Origin: Novilysobacter antarcticus
GTDB lineage: Bacteria > Pseudomonadota > Gammaproteobacteria > Xanthomonadales > Xanthomonadaceae
NCBI RefSeq assembly: GCF_019802285.1
Contig: NZ_JAIEUJ010000003.1
Location: 62,001-126,000, forward strand
Direction of reading: 5' to 3'
DNA length: 64,000 nt
Every line of letters begins with the position of its first letter. The first letter of the stretch is position 1. Below the pieces are notes generated by a model. The model was not told the DNA's origin. It saw only the letters and a program-made list of their open reading frames with translations, and made no database searches. A program made the position numbers and the translations under genes. Shown piece after piece: positions 42,429-53,259 of this stretch.

Positions 42429-43427
42429 TTAGCCCATCATGCCGTGCGAGGCGATGCCTGCAGGCGGCCAGTTTTCAAGCTTCATGCCGAGCGAGAGGCC
42501 GCGCTGTGCGAGCACTTCCTTGATCTCGGTGAGCGACTTCTTGCCGAGGTTCGGCGTCTTCAGCAGTTCGACTTCGGTTTTCTGGATCAGATCGCCGACG
42601 TAGTAGATGCTCTCCGCCTTGAGGCAGTTGGCCGACCGCACCGTGAGCTCCAGGTCATCGATCGGACGCAGCAGCACCGGATCGATCCCGGTGCTTGCCG
42701 GCTTGGCTGCACCACGCTCGCGCTGGGTGAAGTCGCCGAACACCGACAGCTGGTCACTGAGCACTTCAGCGGCGGTACGGACCGCCTCTTCCGCGTCGAT
42801 TGTGCCGTTGGTCTCGATGTCGATGATCAACTTGTCCAGATCGGTGCGCTGCTCAACGCGCGCTGCTTCCACCGAATACGCCACGCGGCGGATCGGGCTG
42901 AAGCTCGCATCCAGAATCAGGCGACCGATGGTGCGGGTCTCTTCTTCCGGATTGCGGCGGGTGGTAGCAGGCTGGTAGCCGTACCCACGCTCGACCTTGA
43001 TGCGCATGTTGAGTGCGGTGTCCTTGGTCAAGTGCGCGATCACGTGGTCGCCGTTGACGACCTCGACATTGTGGTCGGTCTTGATGTCGGCCGCAGTCAC
43101 CACGCCTGGACCCTGCTTGGTCAGCGACAACGTCGCCGACTCGCCGGTGTGCATGGTGATGGCGACGTCCTTCAGGTTGAGCAGGACCTCGAGCACGTCC
43201 TCCTGCAATCCTTCGACCGTGGTGTATTCGTGCAGCACGCCATCGATCTCGACTTCCGTAATCGCGAAGCCCGGGATCGAGGACAGCAGAACCCGGCGCA
43301 ACGCGTTGCCCAGCGTGTGACCGTAGCCACGCTCGAGCGGCTCGATGACCACCCTTGCACGGTTGTCGGTGAGGCGTTCGATCTGGGGACCGCGCGGGCG
43401 CAGCACCTGATTGGCGGTAACCGTCAT
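42429..43427 (-). CDS. rpoA: RNA polymerase alpha subunit
   Basis: 332 residues. The N-terminal domain (about 1-235) dimerises and scaffolds beta and beta-prime: [20 protein letters not shown] is the signature. After a short linker the C-terminal domain (about 250-325) has [20 protein letters not shown] and [19 protein letters not shown], the helix-hairpin-helix that binds UP elements and activators. Start at 43427; an in-frame 16-residue extension overlaps the intercistronic gap to rpsD. Confidence 0.98.
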   Translation of the reverse strand: MTVTANQVLRPRGPQIERLTDNRARVVIEPLERGYGHTLGNALRRVLLSSIPGFAITEVEIDGVLHEYTTVEGLQEDVLEVLLNLKDVAITMHTGESATLSLTKQGPGVVTAADIKTDHNVEVVNGDHVIAHLTKDTALNMRIKVERGYGYQPATTRRNPEEETRTIGRLILDASFSPIRRVAYSVEAARVEQRTDLDKLIIDIETNGTIDAEEAVRTAAEVLSDQLSVFGDFTQRERGAAKPASTGIDPVLLRPIDDLELTVRSANCLKAESIYYVGDLIQKTEVELLKTPNLGKKSLTEIKEVLAQRGLSLGMKLENWPPAGIASHGMMG

Positions 43428-43486
43428 TTTGTGGAGTCTCCTGTGAGCCCACGACCCGGCGGGTCGGAGGCTCAAGAACAGATGGA

Positions 43487-44116
43487 TTACTTCGAGTACA
43501 GCTCGATGATCAGCGCTTCGTTAATGTCGGCCGACAGATCCGTACGCTCCGGAATCGCCTTGAAGACACCTGCAAACTTCTTGCTGTCCACATCGATCCA
43601 GGACGGCGACAGGTCCATCTGCTGCGACACGGTCAGCGACTCCTGCACGCGCAACTGCTTCTGCGCACGCTCGGACAACGCGATCGCGTCACCGGCCTTG
43701 ACCTGGTAGGAAGGCAGGTTGACCGACTTGCCGTTGACCGTGACACCACGGTGCGACACCAGCTGGCGCGCGGCCGGCCGGGTCACCGCAAAGCCCATGC
43801 GGTAGACGACATTGTCGAGACGGGTTTCGAGCAACTGCAACAGGATTTCACCCGTGTTGCCGCGCTTCGCCGCCGCCTTCTTGTAGTAGTTCCGGAACTG
43901 GCGCTCAAGCAACCCGTAGGTGCGCTTGACCTTCTGCTTCTCGCGGAGCTGGTTTGCGTAATCGGACATCTTGCCGCGACGAAGCGTCGCGCCATGCTGA
44001 CCGGGCTTCTGCTCAAGCTTGCACTTGGAGTCAAGGGCGCGCGAGGCGGACTTGAGACCGAGATCGACGCCTTCGCGACGGGCAAGTTTGCAGGTGGGAC
44101 CAATATAACGAGCCAT
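43487..44116 (-). CDS. rpsD: 30S ribosomal protein S4
   Basis: 209 residues. [20 protein letters not shown] opens the protein, and the S4 RNA-binding domain is in [21 protein letters not shown]4 nucleates 16S assembly. In E. coli it also represses the alpha operon through a pseudoknot in front of rpsM; the long gap upstream of rpsM here could host an equivalent. Lies between rpsK and rpoA in the standard order. Confidence 0.98.
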   Translation of the reverse strand: MARYIGPTCKLARREGVDLGLKSASRALDSKCKLEQKPGQHGATLRRGKMSDYANQLREKQKVKRTYGLLERQFRNYYKKAAAKRGNTGEILLQLLETRLDNVVYRMGFAVTRPAARQLVSHRGVTVNGKSVNLPSYQVKAGDAIALSERAQKQLRVQESLTVSQQMDLSPSWIDVDSKKFAGVFKAIPERTDLSADINEALIIELYSK

Positions 44117-44130
44117 TCTTCTTCAGCTCC

Positions 44131-44523
44131 TCAGACGCGACGCTTTTTCGGCGGGCGGCAACCGTTGTGCGGAATCGGCGTCACGTCGATGATGTTGATG
44201 ATCTTGTACCCGACGTTGTTCAACGAACGAACGGCGGATTCCCGACCCGGACCCGGGCCCTTGATGCGCACTTCCAACGACTTGACGCCGTAGTCGAGCG
44301 CAGCACGGCCGGCCTTCTCGGCAGCTACCTGGGCGGCGAACGGGGTCGACTTGCGCGAACCGCGGAAACCCGCGCCGCCCGAAGTCGCCCACGAGAGCGC
44401 GTTGCCCTGGCGGTCGGTGATCGTGATGATGGTGTTGTTGAACGAAGCGTGGACGTGGGCCACGCCGTCAGTGACGACGCGCTTGACCTTCTTCTTCGTC
44501 TTCGAGCCGCTTGGATTGGCCAT
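44131..44523 (-). CDS. rpsK: 30S ribosomal protein S11
   Basis: 130 residues, with the platform-binding core [20 protein letters not shown] and the conserved end [17 protein letters not shown]. It lines the mRNA exit near the E site. Ten bases downstream of rpsM and 14 before rpsD, so tightly co-transcribed. Confidence 0.98.
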   Translation of the reverse strand: MANPSGSKTKKKVKRVVTDGVAHVHASFNNTIITITDRQGNALSWATSGGAGFRGSRKSTPFAAQVAAEKAGRAALDYGVKSLEVRIKGPGPGRESAVRSLNNVGYKIINIIDVTPIPHNGCRPPKKRRV

Positions 44524-44533
44524 GATCTACCCC

Positions 44534-44890
44534 TTACTTCCGGATGGCCCGACGCGGACCCTTGCGGGTACGTGCGTTGGTCTTGGTGCGCTGGCCACGA
44601 AGCGGCAGGCCGCGACGATGACGCAGGCCGCGGTAGCAACCCAGGTCCATGAGGCGCTTGATCGACATGCCGACCTCACGACGCAGGTCGCCTTCGACGA
44701 TGAACTTGCCGATTTCGGCGCGGAGACGCTCGACTTCCGGCTCGGACAGGTCGCGGATCTTGGTCGACAGCTTCACGTCGGCCGACTCGCACACTTGTTT
44801 GGAACGGGTACGGCCAATGCCGTAGATGTTCTGCAGCCCGACCCAGACGTGCTTCTGGGCAGGCAGGTTGACGCCCGCAATACGCGCCAT
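44534..44890 (-). CDS. rpsM: 30S ribosomal protein S13
   Basis: 118 residues. [19 protein letters not shown] at the start and the Arg/Lys-rich tail [18 protein letters not shown], which reaches the P-site tRNA, are typical. It forms intersubunit bridges with 23S rRNA and L5. First gene of the alpha operon here, with a 398-base gap behind it and no rpmJ. Confidence 0.98.
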   Translation of the reverse strand: MARIAGVNLPAQKHVWVGLQNIYGIGRTRSKQVCESADVKLSTKIRDLSEPEVERLRAEIGKFIVEGDLRREVGMSIKRLMDLGCYRGLRHRRGLPLRGQRTKTNARTRKGPRRAIRK

Positions 44891-45288
44891 AACGCGATCT
44901 CCAACTGGTTTGGCAACCGAGCCCTGACAACTCGGTGGAAAGGTTCACTGGTTAGTGAATCGAAAAATCATCTAGGTCTCGGATGATAGGAAGCGGCGCA
45001 CCGTCTATGACGCAGCGCCGCAACGGCATGGGGAGTGTGCCCATGCTCCGGCGACGAACCAGGACTGACCGGGAAAGCGCTGTCAAGCCGCCTTCCCGGA
45101 CACCGCGCGCTACTCTGGCGCGCAGACGGGTCCGGATCCACCTGCACGCGAGACGTCGTGCAGGTCGCCCTGATGAAAGCCGGTGTGGAGGCCGGGCTTT
45201 CGATACATCAGCAGCATCCACGGCGACGTACGCCGAAGATGACGCGCCAGTCTAGCCGAAGCGACTGGCAGGAATCAACACTTTTTGC
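44891..45288. other. Gap between secY and rpsM, no gene seen
   Basis: About 400 bases where many bacteria have only rpmJ (L36). No L36-like frame is present on either strand. It should hold the promoter and any S4-binding leader for the alpha operon. A hairpin of 7 base pairs (45246-45252 with 45263-45269), with an inner GC pair closing a CGAA loop, lies just past secY. Confidence 0.55.
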
Positions 45289-46647
45289 TCAGCGTGCGCC
45301 TGCGCCGCCGCGCGAACCCTTCAGGTTCGCCTTTTTCAACAGGCTTTCGTACTGGTGCGACATCAAATGCGCCTGGATCTGCGCGATGAAGTCCATCACC
45401 ACCACCACCACGATCAGCAACGAGGTGCCGCCGAAGTAGAACGACGTCCCCATCTGTGAGCGCATCACTTCCGGCAACAGGCACACGATCACCAGGTAGG
45501 TCGCACCCGCCGCGGTCAGCCGGGTGAGTACACCATCAACATAGTCCGCGGTAGCCTTGCCCGGCCGGATGCCCGGGATCAGCGCACCGGACTTCTTCAA
45601 GTTGTCGGCGGTTTCCTGCGAGTTGAAGACCAGCGCGGTGTAGAAAAACGTGAATCCGGCGATCAGCCCGCCGTAAAGCAGCATGTGCAGAGGCTCGCCG
45701 GGGTTCAGCCACTGGCTGACCTTGAGCATGAACGAGGACGAATCACCCTGGCTGAACCACGTTGCCGCAGTGGCCGGGAACATCACGATGCTGGACGCGA
45801 AGATCGGCGGAATAACGCCCGACATGTTGAGCTTCAGCGGCAGGAACGAGGACTGGTTCATGTACGCGCTGCGGCCACCCTGGCGCCGCGCGTAGTTGAC
45901 CGTGATCCGCCGCTGGCCGCGCTCGACAAACACCACGAAGAAGGTGACGGCCAGAACAATCGCCACCACCGCCATCGCGGTAAGCGTACCCATCTCACCG
46001 TTGCGGACCTGCTCGAACATGTTCAGCGCTGCCGACGGCAACCCGGCGACGATGCCGGCGAAGATGATCAACGAGACACCGTTGCCGATACCCCGCTCGG
46101 TCACCTGCTCGCCCAGCCACATCAGGAACATTGTCCCGGCGGTGAGCGAGATGACCGCGGTGATCACGAAGCCCGCCCCGGGGCTGTAAACCACCGGGAT
46201 GCCCTGGCTGGCACCCCCGGCCTGCAGGGCGGTCGCGATGCCCCAGGCCTGGAACACCGCAAGTGGGATCGCGCCAAGACGCGACCACTGGGTGATCTTG
46301 CGCCGGCCCGACTCACCCTCTTTCTGGATCGCCTTCATGCTGGGCAGGATCTGCACCATCAACTGCATGATGATGGACGCGGAGATGTACGGCATCACGT
46401 TCAGCGCGAACAGGCTGAAGCGCTCCAGCGCACCACCGGAGAACATGTTGAACATGTCCACGATGGTGCCCTGCTGGCTTTCCATCAAGCGCAACATCGC
46501 CTCGGGATTGACGCCCGGGACCGGGATGTAACATCCCACCCGGTAGACGACCAGTGCTCCCAGCACAAACATGAGTCGCTGACGGAGCTCGGTGAATTTG
46601 CCGAGCCCGCCACCCATGCCGGCCATGGCGTTGTTGCTACGCGCCAT
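45289..46647 (-). CDS. secY: Protein translocase subunit SecY
   Basis: 452 residues, ten predicted transmembrane helices, the core channel of the Sec translocon. Conserved points: [10 protein letters not shown] after helix 1, SQLM-like [16 protein letters not shown] in helix 2 region, [17 protein letters not shown]-like [19 protein letters not shown] near the middle, and the loop [15 protein letters not shown] 46647 gives the usual MARSNN start; the longer frame overlaps rplO. It follows rplO by seven bases at the end of the spc operon. Confidence 0.97.
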   Translation of the reverse strand: MARSNNAMAGMGGGLGKFTELRQRLMFVLGALVVYRVGCYIPVPGVNPEAMLRLMESQQGTIVDMFNMFSGGALERFSLFALNVMPYISASIIMQLMVQILPSMKAIQKEGESGRRKITQWSRLGAIPLAVFQAWGIATALQAGGASQGIPVVYSPGAGFVITAVISLTAGTMFLMWLGEQVTERGIGNGVSLIIFAGIVAGLPSAALNMFEQVRNGEMGTLTAMAVVAIVLAVTFFVVFVERGQRRITVNYARRQGGRSAYMNQSSFLPLKLNMSGVIPPIFASSIVMFPATAATWFSQGDSSSFMLKVSQWLNPGEPLHMLLYGGLIAGFTFFYTALVFNSQETADNLKKSGALIPGIRPGKATADYVDGVLTRLTAAGATYLVIVCLLPEVMRSQMGTSFYFGGTSLLIVVVVVMDFIAQIQAHLMSHQYESLLKKANLKGSRGGAGAR

Positions 46648-46654
46648 CGGTGAC

Positions 46655-47092
46655 CTACTCCTCGACCTTGCCGCCGGCCGCTTCAACCGCGGCCTTGGCA
46701 CCGGCCGTGGCCAGCACGCCCTTGAACACGAACTTCTTGCTAACCTCGCCCTTCACCACCAGCTTGGCGCGCTTGGCGCGGGTCGGCACGAGGCCGGCGG
46801 CGCGCAGAGCGGCGAAATCGATCTCGCCCGCTTCAAGCTTGTCCAACTGGTAGAGCATGACTTCGGCGGTGTCGTTCTTGGTCTTGCTGCGGAAGCCAAT
46901 TTTCGGCAGCCGCATCTGCATCGGCATCTGGCCGCCTTCGAAGCCGGCCTTGATCTTGCCCTTGCCGGACCGCGCGAAGGAACCCTTGTGTCCGCGACCA
47001 GCGGTCTTGCCCAGGCCGGAACCGATACCGCGACCGACGCGCTTGCGGTCTTCGCGGGCGCCCTCTGCGGGCGACAGTGTATTGAGACGCAT
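46655..47092 (-). CDS. rplO: 50S ribosomal protein L15
   Basis: 145 residues. The Gly/Arg/Lys-rich N-terminal extension [20 protein letters not shown] threads into 23S rRNA, and [18 protein letters not shown] follows. A late assembly protein. Immediately upstream of secY. Confidence 0.98.
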   Translation of the reverse strand: MRLNTLSPAEGAREDRKRVGRGIGSGLGKTAGRGHKGSFARSGKGKIKAGFEGGQMPMQMRLPKIGFRSKTKNDTAEVMLYQLDKLEAGEIDFAALRAAGLVPTRAKRAKLVVKGEVSKKFVFKGVLATAGAKAAVEAAGGKVEE

Positions 47093-47096
47093 CGTA

Positions 47097-47297
47097 TTAC
47101 TCCTCGACCCGGACCAGGTAATGGACCGTATTGATCAGGCCACGAACCTGCGGGCTGTCCTTCAGCTCGCGGACGTCATTGATCTTGCGCAGGCCCAATG
47201 CCTTCACCGACAGCCGGTGCCGACCCTGGGTACCACGCAGACCCTTGACCAGACGCACCTTGACGGTGCCGTTCTTGTTTTCAGTTGCATCAGCCAT
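47097..47297 (-). CDS. rpmD: 50S ribosomal protein L30
   Basis: 66 residues; short L30 core [20 protein letters not shown] and [18 protein letters not shown] small protein on the solvent side of the 50S. Its ATG overlaps the rpsE stop by eight bases, coupling the two. Confidence 0.97.
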   Translation of the reverse strand: MADATENKNGTVKVRLVKGLRGTQGRHRLSVKALGLRKINDVRELKDSPQVRGLINTVHYLVRVEE

Positions 47298-47820
47298 GGT
47301 TCAATTCCTCGACCTTCTTGCCGCGCTTGGCCGCGATCTTCTCCGGCGAATGCATCTCGGAAAGGCCACGCAACGTCGCCCGCACCAGGTTGATCGGATT
47401 GCGTGAACCGGTGGCCTTGGCCAGCACATCACGCACGCCGACCGCCTCGAGCACAGCGCGCATTGCGCCGCCCGCGATCACGCCGGTACCTTCCGACGCC
47501 GGCTGCATGTACACATGCGCTGCGCCGTGGCCGGACTTGACCGAATGCCAAAGCGTGCCGTTGTTCAGATCGACACCCTTCATGTTCTTGCGTGCCTGCT
47601 CCATCGACTTCTGGATCGCGGCCGGCACTTCGCGCGCCTTCGCGTAACCCATGCCGACCTTGCCGCCACCATCGCCGACCACCGTCAAAGCGGTGAACGT
47701 GAACTGGCGACCGCCCTTGACGGTCTTGCTGACACGGTTGACGGTGATCAGCTTCTCGATCATCCCGTCGTCGATTTCGTCACGGGGACCACGCCCCCGC
47801 GAATCGCGTTCGTTAGCCAT
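47290..47820 (-). CDS. rpsE: 30S ribosomal protein S5
   Basis: 176 residues. [20 protein letters not shown] is the double-strand-RNA-binding-like N-domain, the loop in which spectinomycin-resistance changes occur elsewhere; no such change is evident. [19 protein letters not shown] marks the second domain. Start at 47820 ([11 protein letters not shown]); the 27-residue upstream frame lies in the structured gap behind rplR. Confidence 0.98.
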   Translation of the reverse strand: MANERDSRGRGPRDEIDDGMIEKLITVNRVSKTVKGGRQFTFTALTVVGDGGGKVGMGYAKAREVPAAIQKSMEQARKNMKGVDLNNGTLWHSVKSGHGAAHVYMQPASEGTGVIAGGAMRAVLEAVGVRDVLAKATGSRNPINLVRATLRGLSEMHSPEKIAAKRGKKVEELNHG

Positions 47821-47973
47821 CTTGCAGTTACCTGGTTTGAATAGGGAATTTGCGGCGTTGCCGCTTATGATTGTTGACACTTCCGGGCGCCGTGCGACCA
47901 CAGGAACCTGGGATCACACCCGACGCGACCCGCGTCGGCAGGTACGGAAACGGGACAGAAGCCCCGTCCCGGC
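47821..47973. other. Structured gap between rplR and rpsE
   Basis: 153 bases inside the spc operon, with three hairpins: 47951-47956 with 47966-47971 (6 bp), 47920-47927 with 47931-47938 (8 bp, very stable) and 47852-47856 with 60-64 (5 bp). In E. coli this junction is only a few bases. No gene inside. Confidence 0.7.
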
Positions 47974-48327
47974 TTAGAACTGCAGGCCACCTTCGCGGGC
48001 GGCATCGGCCAGCGCCTTGACGCGACCATGGTAGCGATAACCCGAGCGGTCGAAAGCAACCTTCTCGATGCCGGCGGCCTTGGCCGCAGCGGCAATTGCC
48101 TGGCCAACCTTGACAGCGGCGTCGGCGTTGCGGCCGTTCTTCAGGCCTTCCATCACGCTCGACTGGGTGGTCGAGGCGGCGGCGAGGCACTGCGAGCCGT
48201 CGGCAGTGAATACCTGCGCGTACAGGTGCTGACCGGTACGCAGCACCGACAGGCGCGGGACGCCGAGCGTGCGGATATGCGAACGGGTGGATTTGGCGCG
48301 GCGCAGGCGGGCGATGTTCTTGTTCAT
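47974..48327 (-). CDS. rplR: 50S ribosomal protein L18
   Basis: 117 residues. [20 protein letters not shown] at the N-terminus contacts 5S rRNA, and [21 protein letters not shown] closes the protein. It forms the central protuberance with L5 and 5S rRNA. Followed by the unusual 153-base gap. Confidence 0.98.
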   Translation of the reverse strand: MNKNIARLRRAKSTRSHIRTLGVPRLSVLRTGQHLYAQVFTADGSQCLAAASTTQSSVMEGLKNGRNADAAVKVGQAIAAAAKAAGIEKVAFDRSGYRYHGRVKALADAAREGGLQF

Positions 48328-48364
48328 TGTCTGGTCCTCGAAAGCTGAAGGCCCCTGATGGTGA

Positions 48365-48892
48365 TCAGGCCTTCTTGGCTTCCTTGCGAATGATGGTCTC
48401 GCCGGCGTACTTCACACCCTTGCCCTTGTAGGGCTCGGGCGGACGGAAGCCACGAATCTTGGCAGCCACCTCACCGACACGCTGGTTGTCGGCACCCTGG
48501 ACCAGAACTTCGGTCTGGGTAGGGGTGGTGATGGTGATGCCTTCCGGAGCGGTGAACACGATCGGGTGCGAGAAACCGAGCGAAAGGCTCAGGTCCTTGC
48601 CCTGCATCGCGGCTCGGTAGCCGACGCCGACGAGCTCGAGCTTGCGCTCGAAGCCTTCGGAAACGCCGTGAACCATGTTGGCGATGATCGAGCGCATCGT
48701 GCCGGTAACGGCGACGTGTGCCGGGGTGTCGGCGCTCATGAGCGCCTGACCGTCTTCGATCTTGATCTGGACGCCTTCGGGCACGGCCATCGAGAGGGCG
48801 CCCTTCGGACCCTTGACGCTCACGTTACCGGACTGGACATCCAGCTGGACGCCCTTGGCCAGGACGATAGGCTTGTTGGCAATACGGGACAT
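48365..48892 (-). CDS. rplF: 50S ribosomal protein L6
   Basis: 175 residues, two similar alpha/beta folds. [19 protein letters not shown] starts it and [18 protein letters not shown], the sarcin-ricin-side segment, ends it. Start at 48892 with GGGAG eight bases upstream. Confidence 0.98.
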   Translation of the reverse strand: MSRIANKPIVLAKGVQLDVQSGNVSVKGPKGALSMAVPEGVQIKIEDGQALMSADTPAHVAVTGTMRSIIANMVHGVSEGFERKLELVGVGYRAAMQGKDLSLSLGFSHPIVFTAPEGITITTPTQTEVLVQGADNQRVGEVAAKIRGFRPPEPYKGKGVKYAGETIIRKEAKKA

Positions 48893-48905
48893 GGTCGTTA
48901 CTCCC

Positions 48906-49304
48906 TTATGCCACGAAGCACAGGACTTCACCGCCGACGCCGAGCTCGCGCGCCTTCGAATCGGTCATGATGCCTTTGGAGGTGGAAATGATGGCGACAC
49001 CCAAGCCGTTGAGCACCTTGGGCAGCTGGTCCTTGCCTCGGTACTGGCGCAGGCCGGAGCGCGAATAGCGCTTCAGCTGCTCGATTACCGGCTTGCCCTC
49101 GTAGTACTTGAGGTCGACCTGGAGCTCGTGCTTGCCGTTGCCGATATCGGTGACGGTGGTGCCGAGGATGTAGCCTTCGTCTTCCAGCACCTTGGCGATA
49201 GCCACCTTGGTCTTGGACGACGGCATTTTTACCGACGGCTTGCCGACCGCGGCCGCATTGCGGATGCGGACGAACATGTCGGCGATGGGATCAGTCATGC
49301 TCAT
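48906..49304 (-). CDS. rpsH: 30S ribosomal protein S8
   Basis: 132 residues. [15 protein letters not shown] opens the protein and [20 protein letters not shown] holds the 16S-binding end. S8 in E. coli represses the spc operon at rplE; the target is not obvious here. The start could also be the Met two codons on. Confidence 0.97.
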   Translation of the reverse strand: MSMTDPIADMFVRIRNAAAVGKPSVKMPSSKTKVAIAKVLEDEGYILGTTVTDIGNGKHELQVDLKYYEGKPVIEQLKRYSRSGLRQYRGKDQLPKVLNGLGVAIISTSKGIMTDSKARELGVGGEVLCFVA

Positions 49305-49440
49305 GTGTAGTTACCTGATGAGTGCACCGATATCCGCGCGATTGCGAATTCAGTTGTGGCGCGCCGAAAACGGCTGACGCGCATGGAGCGTGGCTAGCCG
49401 GCAAGTCTAGCAGACTAACCGACCCGCATTACCACTTTTT

Positions 49441-49746
49441 TTACCAGCTGGCCTTGCGCAGGCCCGGTACGTCGCCACGCATCGTGGCTTCGCGCAGCTT
49501 GTTGCGGCCGAGGCCGAACTTCGCGTATACGCCGCGCGAACGGCCGGTCAGGGCGCAGCGGTTTCGCTGGCGCGACGGGGACGAGTCACGCGGCAGTTTC
49601 TGCAGCTTGATCACCGCCTCTTCCTTCTCCTCGTAGGAGCTGGACGGGCTGGAGATGGTCTTCTTCAGCTCGGCGCGCTTGGCGGCGTACTTCTCCGCCA
49701 GCTTCGCCCGCTTCAGGTCGCGGTTGACCATTGAGGTCTTTGCCAT
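49441..49746 (-). CDS. rpsN: 30S ribosomal protein S14
   Basis: 101 residues, the long zinc-free form (only one Cys, no CxxC pairs). [20 protein letters not shown] and [19 protein letters not shown] are typical. A gap of 136 bases to rpsH follows its stop, with an A-run right after the stop codon. Confidence 0.98.
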   Translation of the reverse strand: MAKTSMVNRDLKRAKLAEKYAAKRAELKKTISSPSSSYEEKEEAVIKLQKLPRDSSPSRQRNRCALTGRSRGVYAKFGLGRNKLREATMRGDVPGLRKASW

Positions 49747-49761
49747 GGATAGGTCCTTGGA

Positions 49762-50301
49762 TTAGGTGCGGAACGGGAAGCGGAACGCTTCCAGCAGGGC
49801 GCGGGCTTCGGCATCGGTGTTCGCGGTCGTGATGATCGCGATGTCCATGCCCCGGACAGCATCCACCTGGTCGTAATCGATTTCCGGGAAGATGATCTGT
49901 TCCTTGACGCCCATGTTGTAGTTGCCACGCCCGTCAAAGGACTTGCCAGACACACCACGGAAGTCACGCACGCGCGGCAGCGAGACGTTGATCAGACGAT
50001 CGAGGAACTCGAACATCCTCGAACGGCGCAGGGTGACCTTGCAACCGATCGGCCAGCCGTCACGGATCTTGAACGAGGCCACGGAAACGCGGCTGTTGGT
50101 CACGATCGGCTTCTGGCCGGCGATCTTGGTCATATCGGCGACGGCGTTCTCCAGCACTTTCTTGTTGGTGGCCGCCTCGCCCACACCCATGTTCAAGGTG
50201 ATCTTGGAGATGCGCGGCACCTGCATCGGGTTCGTGTAACCGAACTTCTCGGTCAGGGACGGAACCACTTCTTCTTTGTAGAATTTTTCAAGCCGGGTCA
50301 T
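49762..50301 (-). CDS. rplE: 50S ribosomal protein L5
   Basis: 179 residues. [20 protein letters not shown] and the 5S-contacting [20 protein letters not shown] are clear. It bridges to S13 and to P-site tRNA. Follows rplX by eleven bases. Confidence 0.98.
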   Translation of the reverse strand: MTRLEKFYKEEVVPSLTEKFGYTNPMQVPRISKITLNMGVGEAATNKKVLENAVADMTKIAGQKPIVTNSRVSVASFKIRDGWPIGCKVTLRRSRMFEFLDRLINVSLPRVRDFRGVSGKSFDGRGNYNMGVKEQIIFPEIDYDQVDAVRGMDIAIITTANTDAEARALLEAFRFPFRT

Positions 50302-50312
50302 TTCAGCATTCC

Positions 50313-50627
50313 TCAGGCGTCTAGCGCCTCGCCGCTGGAGCGGAACACACGCATTTTGCGTCCATCCTCCAGCACTTTGATGCCAACGCGCTCGCCCTTG
50401 CCCGATGCCGGGTTGAACACCATCACGTTGGAGATATGGATCGGCGCTTCACGCTCGATCACGCCGCCGGCCTGGCCGACCTGCGGGTTCGGCTTGGTGT
50501 GGCGCTTGATGATGTTGACGTTGGACACGACGACCTTGTCGCCTGCCACACGCACCACATCACCCCTCTTGCCCTTGTCCTTGCCGGCGGTGACGATCAC
50601 GTGGTCGCCCTTCTTGATACGGTTCAT
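50313..50627 (-). CDS. rplX: 50S ribosomal protein L24
   Basis: 104 residues. KOW motif in [20 protein letters not shown], which initiates large-subunit assembly near the exit tunnel. Conserved gene order rplN-rplX-rplE. Confidence 0.98.
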   Translation of the reverse strand: MNRIKKGDHVIVTAGKDKGKRGDVVRVAGDKVVVSNVNIIKRHTKPNPQVGQAGGVIEREAPIHISNVMVFNPASGKGERVGIKVLEDGRKMRVFRSSGEALDA

Positions 50628-50641
50628 GTCAATTCCTCCGC

Positions 50642-51010
50642 TCAGAGCACTTCTGGGGCGAGCGAGACGATCTTCATGAACTTCTCGGAACGCAGTTCAC
50701 GGGTCACGGGCCCAAAGATTCGGGTGCCAATCGGCTCCTGCTTGTTGTTCAGCAGGACGGCGGCGTTGCCATCGAAGCGGATCAACGACCCATCCGGGCG
50801 GCGAACGCCCTTGCGGGTACGCACCACGACGGCGTCATAGACGTCGCCCTTCTTGACCTTGCCCCGCGGAATCGCGTCTTTCACGGTCACTTTGATGACG
50901 TCGCCGATCGCGGCGTAACGGCGCTTGGAGCCGCCGAGCACCTTGATGCACATCACTTCCTTCGCGCCGGAATTGTCTGCCACCGTGAGGTAGCTTTGCA
51001 TCTGGATCAT
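50642..51010 (-). CDS. rplN: 50S ribosomal protein L14
   Basis: 122 residues. [20 protein letters not shown] is the invariant start; [20 protein letters not shown] the end. It sits at the subunit interface and is the site where silencing factor RsfS binds in other bacteria. First gene of the spc segment. Confidence 0.98.
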   Translation of the reverse strand: MIQMQSYLTVADNSGAKEVMCIKVLGGSKRRYAAIGDVIKVTVKDAIPRGKVKKGDVYDAVVVRTRKGVRRPDGSLIRFDGNAAVLLNNKQEPIGTRIFGPVTRELRSEKFMKIVSLAPEVL

Positions 51011-51025
51011 GGTTCAGCCTCCTCG

Positions 51026-51295
51026 TTATTCGACAGCGCGGGTGACAACTTCCACCACACGCCAGTTCTTGGTCTTCGACATCGGCGCGATCTCGGAAAT
51101 CCGGACCACGTCGCCCTCGTTGCAGGTGTTGTCCGCATCGTGCGCGTGCAGCTTGGTCGAGCGACGGATGTACTTGCCGTACAGCGCGTGCTTGACCTGG
51201 CGCTCGACGAGCACGGTGACGGTCTTGTCCATCTTGTTGCTGACCACGCGTCCTTCGACCGTGCGCAGCGCCTTCTCTGTATTGTTGTCGGTCAT
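51026..51295 (-). CDS. rpsQ: 30S ribosomal protein S17
   Basis: 89 residues, an OB-fold primary 16S binder: [20 protein letters not shown] and [20 protein letters not shown]. Last gene of the classical S10 operon. Confidence 0.98.
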   Translation of the reverse strand: MTDNNTEKALRTVEGRVVSNKMDKTVTVLVERQVKHALYGKYIRRSTKLHAHDADNTCNEGDVVRISEIAPMSKTKNWRVVEVVTRAVE

Positions 51296-51304
51296 GGCGG
51301 GTCC

Positions 51305-51490
51305 TTACTTCTTCTCGCCGAGCAGGGTGTTGACGCGAGCGATCTCGCGGCGCACCCGGCGGGCCTCATGGGTCTTGGCGAGCTGGCCAGTCGCCTTCTG
51401 CATGCGAAGGGCGAAGCCCTCCTTGTGCAGCTCGGTCAGGTGGGCCTTGAGCTCGTCAGCGGACTTCTCTCGCAGTTTGTTGAGTTCCAT
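51305..51490 (-). CDS. rpmC: 50S ribosomal protein L29
   Basis: 61 residues, a two-helix hairpin: [20 protein letters not shown] and [15 protein letters not shown]. It lies at the tunnel exit with L23. Its ATG shares one base with the rplP stop (position 51490). Confidence 0.97.
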   Translation of the reverse strand: MELNKLREKSADELKAHLTELHKEGFALRMQKATGQLAKTHEARRVRREIARVNTLLGEKK

Positions 51491-51903
51491 TACCGCACCG
51501 TCCGGGTCACGAAAGTGGTGGTCACCGAGAGCTTCGCGGCGGCCAGGCGGAACGCCTCGCGTGCCACATCTTCAGCCACGCCCTCGATCTCGTAGATCAT
51601 CCGGCCAGGCTGGACCTGGGCAACCCAGTACTCCACGTTGCCCTTGCCCTTGCCCATGCGGACTTCGATCGGCTTCTTGGTGACCGGCTTGTCCGGAAAC
51701 ACCCGCAGCCACATCTTGCCGCCGCGCTTGACGTGGCGGCTGATGGAGCGACGTGCCGCCTCGATCTGGCGAGCGGTGAGCTGGCCGTGCGCAGTGGCCT
51801 TGAGGCCGTACTCGCCGAAGCTGACAGCGTTGCCATTCCAGGCCAGGCCATCATTGCGGCCCTTGTGCACCTTGCGGTACTTGGTTCGTTTTGGTTGCAA
51901 CAT
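51490..51903 (-). CDS. rplP: 50S ribosomal protein L16
   Basis: 137 residues. [20 protein letters not shown] starts it; the loop [19 protein letters not shown] approaches the A-site tRNA, including the arginine hydroxylated by RoxA in E. coli. Start and length match the family exactly. Confidence 0.98.
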   Translation of the reverse strand: MLQPKRTKYRKVHKGRNDGLAWNGNAVSFGEYGLKATAHGQLTARQIEAARRSISRHVKRGGKMWLRVFPDKPVTKKPIEVRMGKGKGNVEYWVAQVQPGRMIYEIEGVAEDVAREAFRLAAAKLSVTTTFVTRTVR

Positions 51904-51909
51904 GATCCG

Positions 51910-52626
51910 TTACCTCGAGTCGCGGGGCGGACGGGGCGAGCGGTCACGTCGATCGCTGCGCGGGCTGTCGTCCGGCTTTTCCTGACCAACCTGGGAGAAA
52001 TCGAAGATCTCGCCCCGGTAGACCCATGCCTTCACGCCGATGATGCCGTAGGTGGTGTTCGCCTCGGCAAAGCCGTAGTCAATGTCGGCGCGCAGGGTGT
52101 GCAGCGGCACACGACCTTCGCGGTACCACTCGGAACGGGCGATTTCCGCGCCATTCAAACGGCCACCGACCTGGACCTTGATGCCCAGGGCACCCAGGCG
52201 CATCGCGTTGCCGACCGCGCGCTTCATCGCGCGACGGAACATGATGCGACGCTCCAGCTGCTGGGCAATCGACTCCGCCACCAGCTGGGCGTCCAGCTCG
52301 GGCTTGCGCACTTCGGTCACGTTGATGTGGGCAGGCACACCCATCATCTCGCTGACTTCCTTGCGCAGCTTGTCGATGTCCTCGCCCCGCTTGCCGATCA
52401 CCACGCCCGGACGGGCGGTGTGGATGGTCACGCGGGCGTTGTTGGCCGGGCGTTCGATGAAGATCTTCGAAATGCCTGCCTGCGACAGCTTCTTGCGCAA
52501 CATCTCGCGGACCTTGAGGTCGGCGATCAGGTACTCGGAGTACTGCTTCTTGCCGGCAAACCACTTGGAGTTCCAGTCTTTGGAAATGCCCAGGCGAATG
52601 CCGGTCGGATGAACTTTGTTACCCAT
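51910..52626 (-). CDS. rpsC: 30S ribosomal protein S3
   Basis: 238 residues. A KH domain with [20 protein letters not shown], at the mRNA entry with helicase activity, then the C-domain with [14 protein letters not shown]. The tail (about 212-238) is rich in Asp, Arg and Pro and is a few residues longer than in E. coli (233). Confidence 0.98.
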   Translation of the reverse strand: MGNKVHPTGIRLGISKDWNSKWFAGKKQYSEYLIADLKVREMLRKKLSQAGISKIFIERPANNARVTIHTARPGVVIGKRGEDIDKLRKEVSEMMGVPAHINVTEVRKPELDAQLVAESIAQQLERRIMFRRAMKRAVGNAMRLGALGIKVQVGGRLNGAEIARSEWYREGRVPLHTLRADIDYGFAEANTTYGIIGVKAWVYRGEIFDFSQVGQEKPDDSPRSDRRDRSPRPPRDSR

Positions 52627-52628
52627 AA

Positions 52629-52976
52629 TCAGACTCCGCCCTGCTTGCCGTCGCCCACAACCACGGTGATGTGGCTGGTGCGCTTGAGAATGCGGGTGCC
52701 GCGACCCTTCGCACGCGCCATGAAGCGCTTCAGCGTCGGACCTTCGTCAACCATGATGGTCGTGACCTTGAGCTCGTCGATGTCGGCGCCCTGGTTGTTC
52801 TCGGCGTTGGCAATGGCCGACTCCAGAACCTTGCGGACGAGATCGGCGGCCTTCTTGTCGGAGAACTTCAGCAGGTTGACTGCTTTCTCCGCGGTCTGGC
52901 CACGGACCTGGTCAGCGACCAGGCGGACTTTCTGGGCGGAGATGCGCGCACTGCGCAGGATGGCTTTGGCTTCCAT
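52629..52976 (-). CDS. rplV: 50S ribosomal protein L22
   Basis: 115 residues. [17 protein letters not shown] and the long tunnel beta-hairpin [17 protein letters not shown], the site of macrolide-resistance changes elsewhere. Start at the second possible ATG (52976): AAGGAG is six bases before it but abuts the first ATG (52982), so the shorter form is translated. Confidence 0.97.
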   Translation of the reverse strand: MEAKAILRSARISAQKVRLVADQVRGQTAEKAVNLLKFSDKKAADLVRKVLESAIANAENNQGADIDELKVTTIMVDEGPTLKRFMARAKGRGTRILKRTSHITVVVGDGKQGGV

Positions 52977-52986
52977 GGTCATCTCC

Positions 52987-53253
52987 TTATCGGCTCTTCT
53001 TGTCGCCGACGTGTCCCTTGAAGGTACGCGTCAGGGCGAACTCGCCGAGTTTGTGGCCGACCATGTTCTCGTTGACCAGCACCGGGATGTGGTTGCGACC
53101 GTTATGCACGGCGATGGTGAAACCCACCATCTCCGGCAGCACCATCGAGCGGCGCGACCAGGTCTTGATCGGGCGCTTGTTGTTGGCCGCAGCCTCCACC
53201 TTCTTGATCAGATGGTGGTCGACGAACGGACCCTTTTTAAGTGAACGTGCCAT
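52987..53253 (-). CDS. rpsS: 30S ribosomal protein S19
   Basis: 88 residues. [40 protein letters not shown] and [13 protein letters not shown] fit S19, which forms the head with S13 and meets A-site tRNA. Tight spacing to rplB and rplV. Confidence 0.98.
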   Translation of the reverse strand: MARSLKKGPFVDHHLIKKVEAAANNKRPIKTWSRRSMVLPEMVGFTIAVHNGRNHIPVLVNENMVGHKLGEFALTRTFKGHVGDKKSR

Positions 53254-53259
53254 TGTCGA

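Noticed and set aside
44952-45221. An 89-codon minus-strand frame in the secY-rpsM gap
   Set aside because: No ribosome site, Arg-rich composition typical of random high-GC frames, and no similarity to L36 or any known protein.
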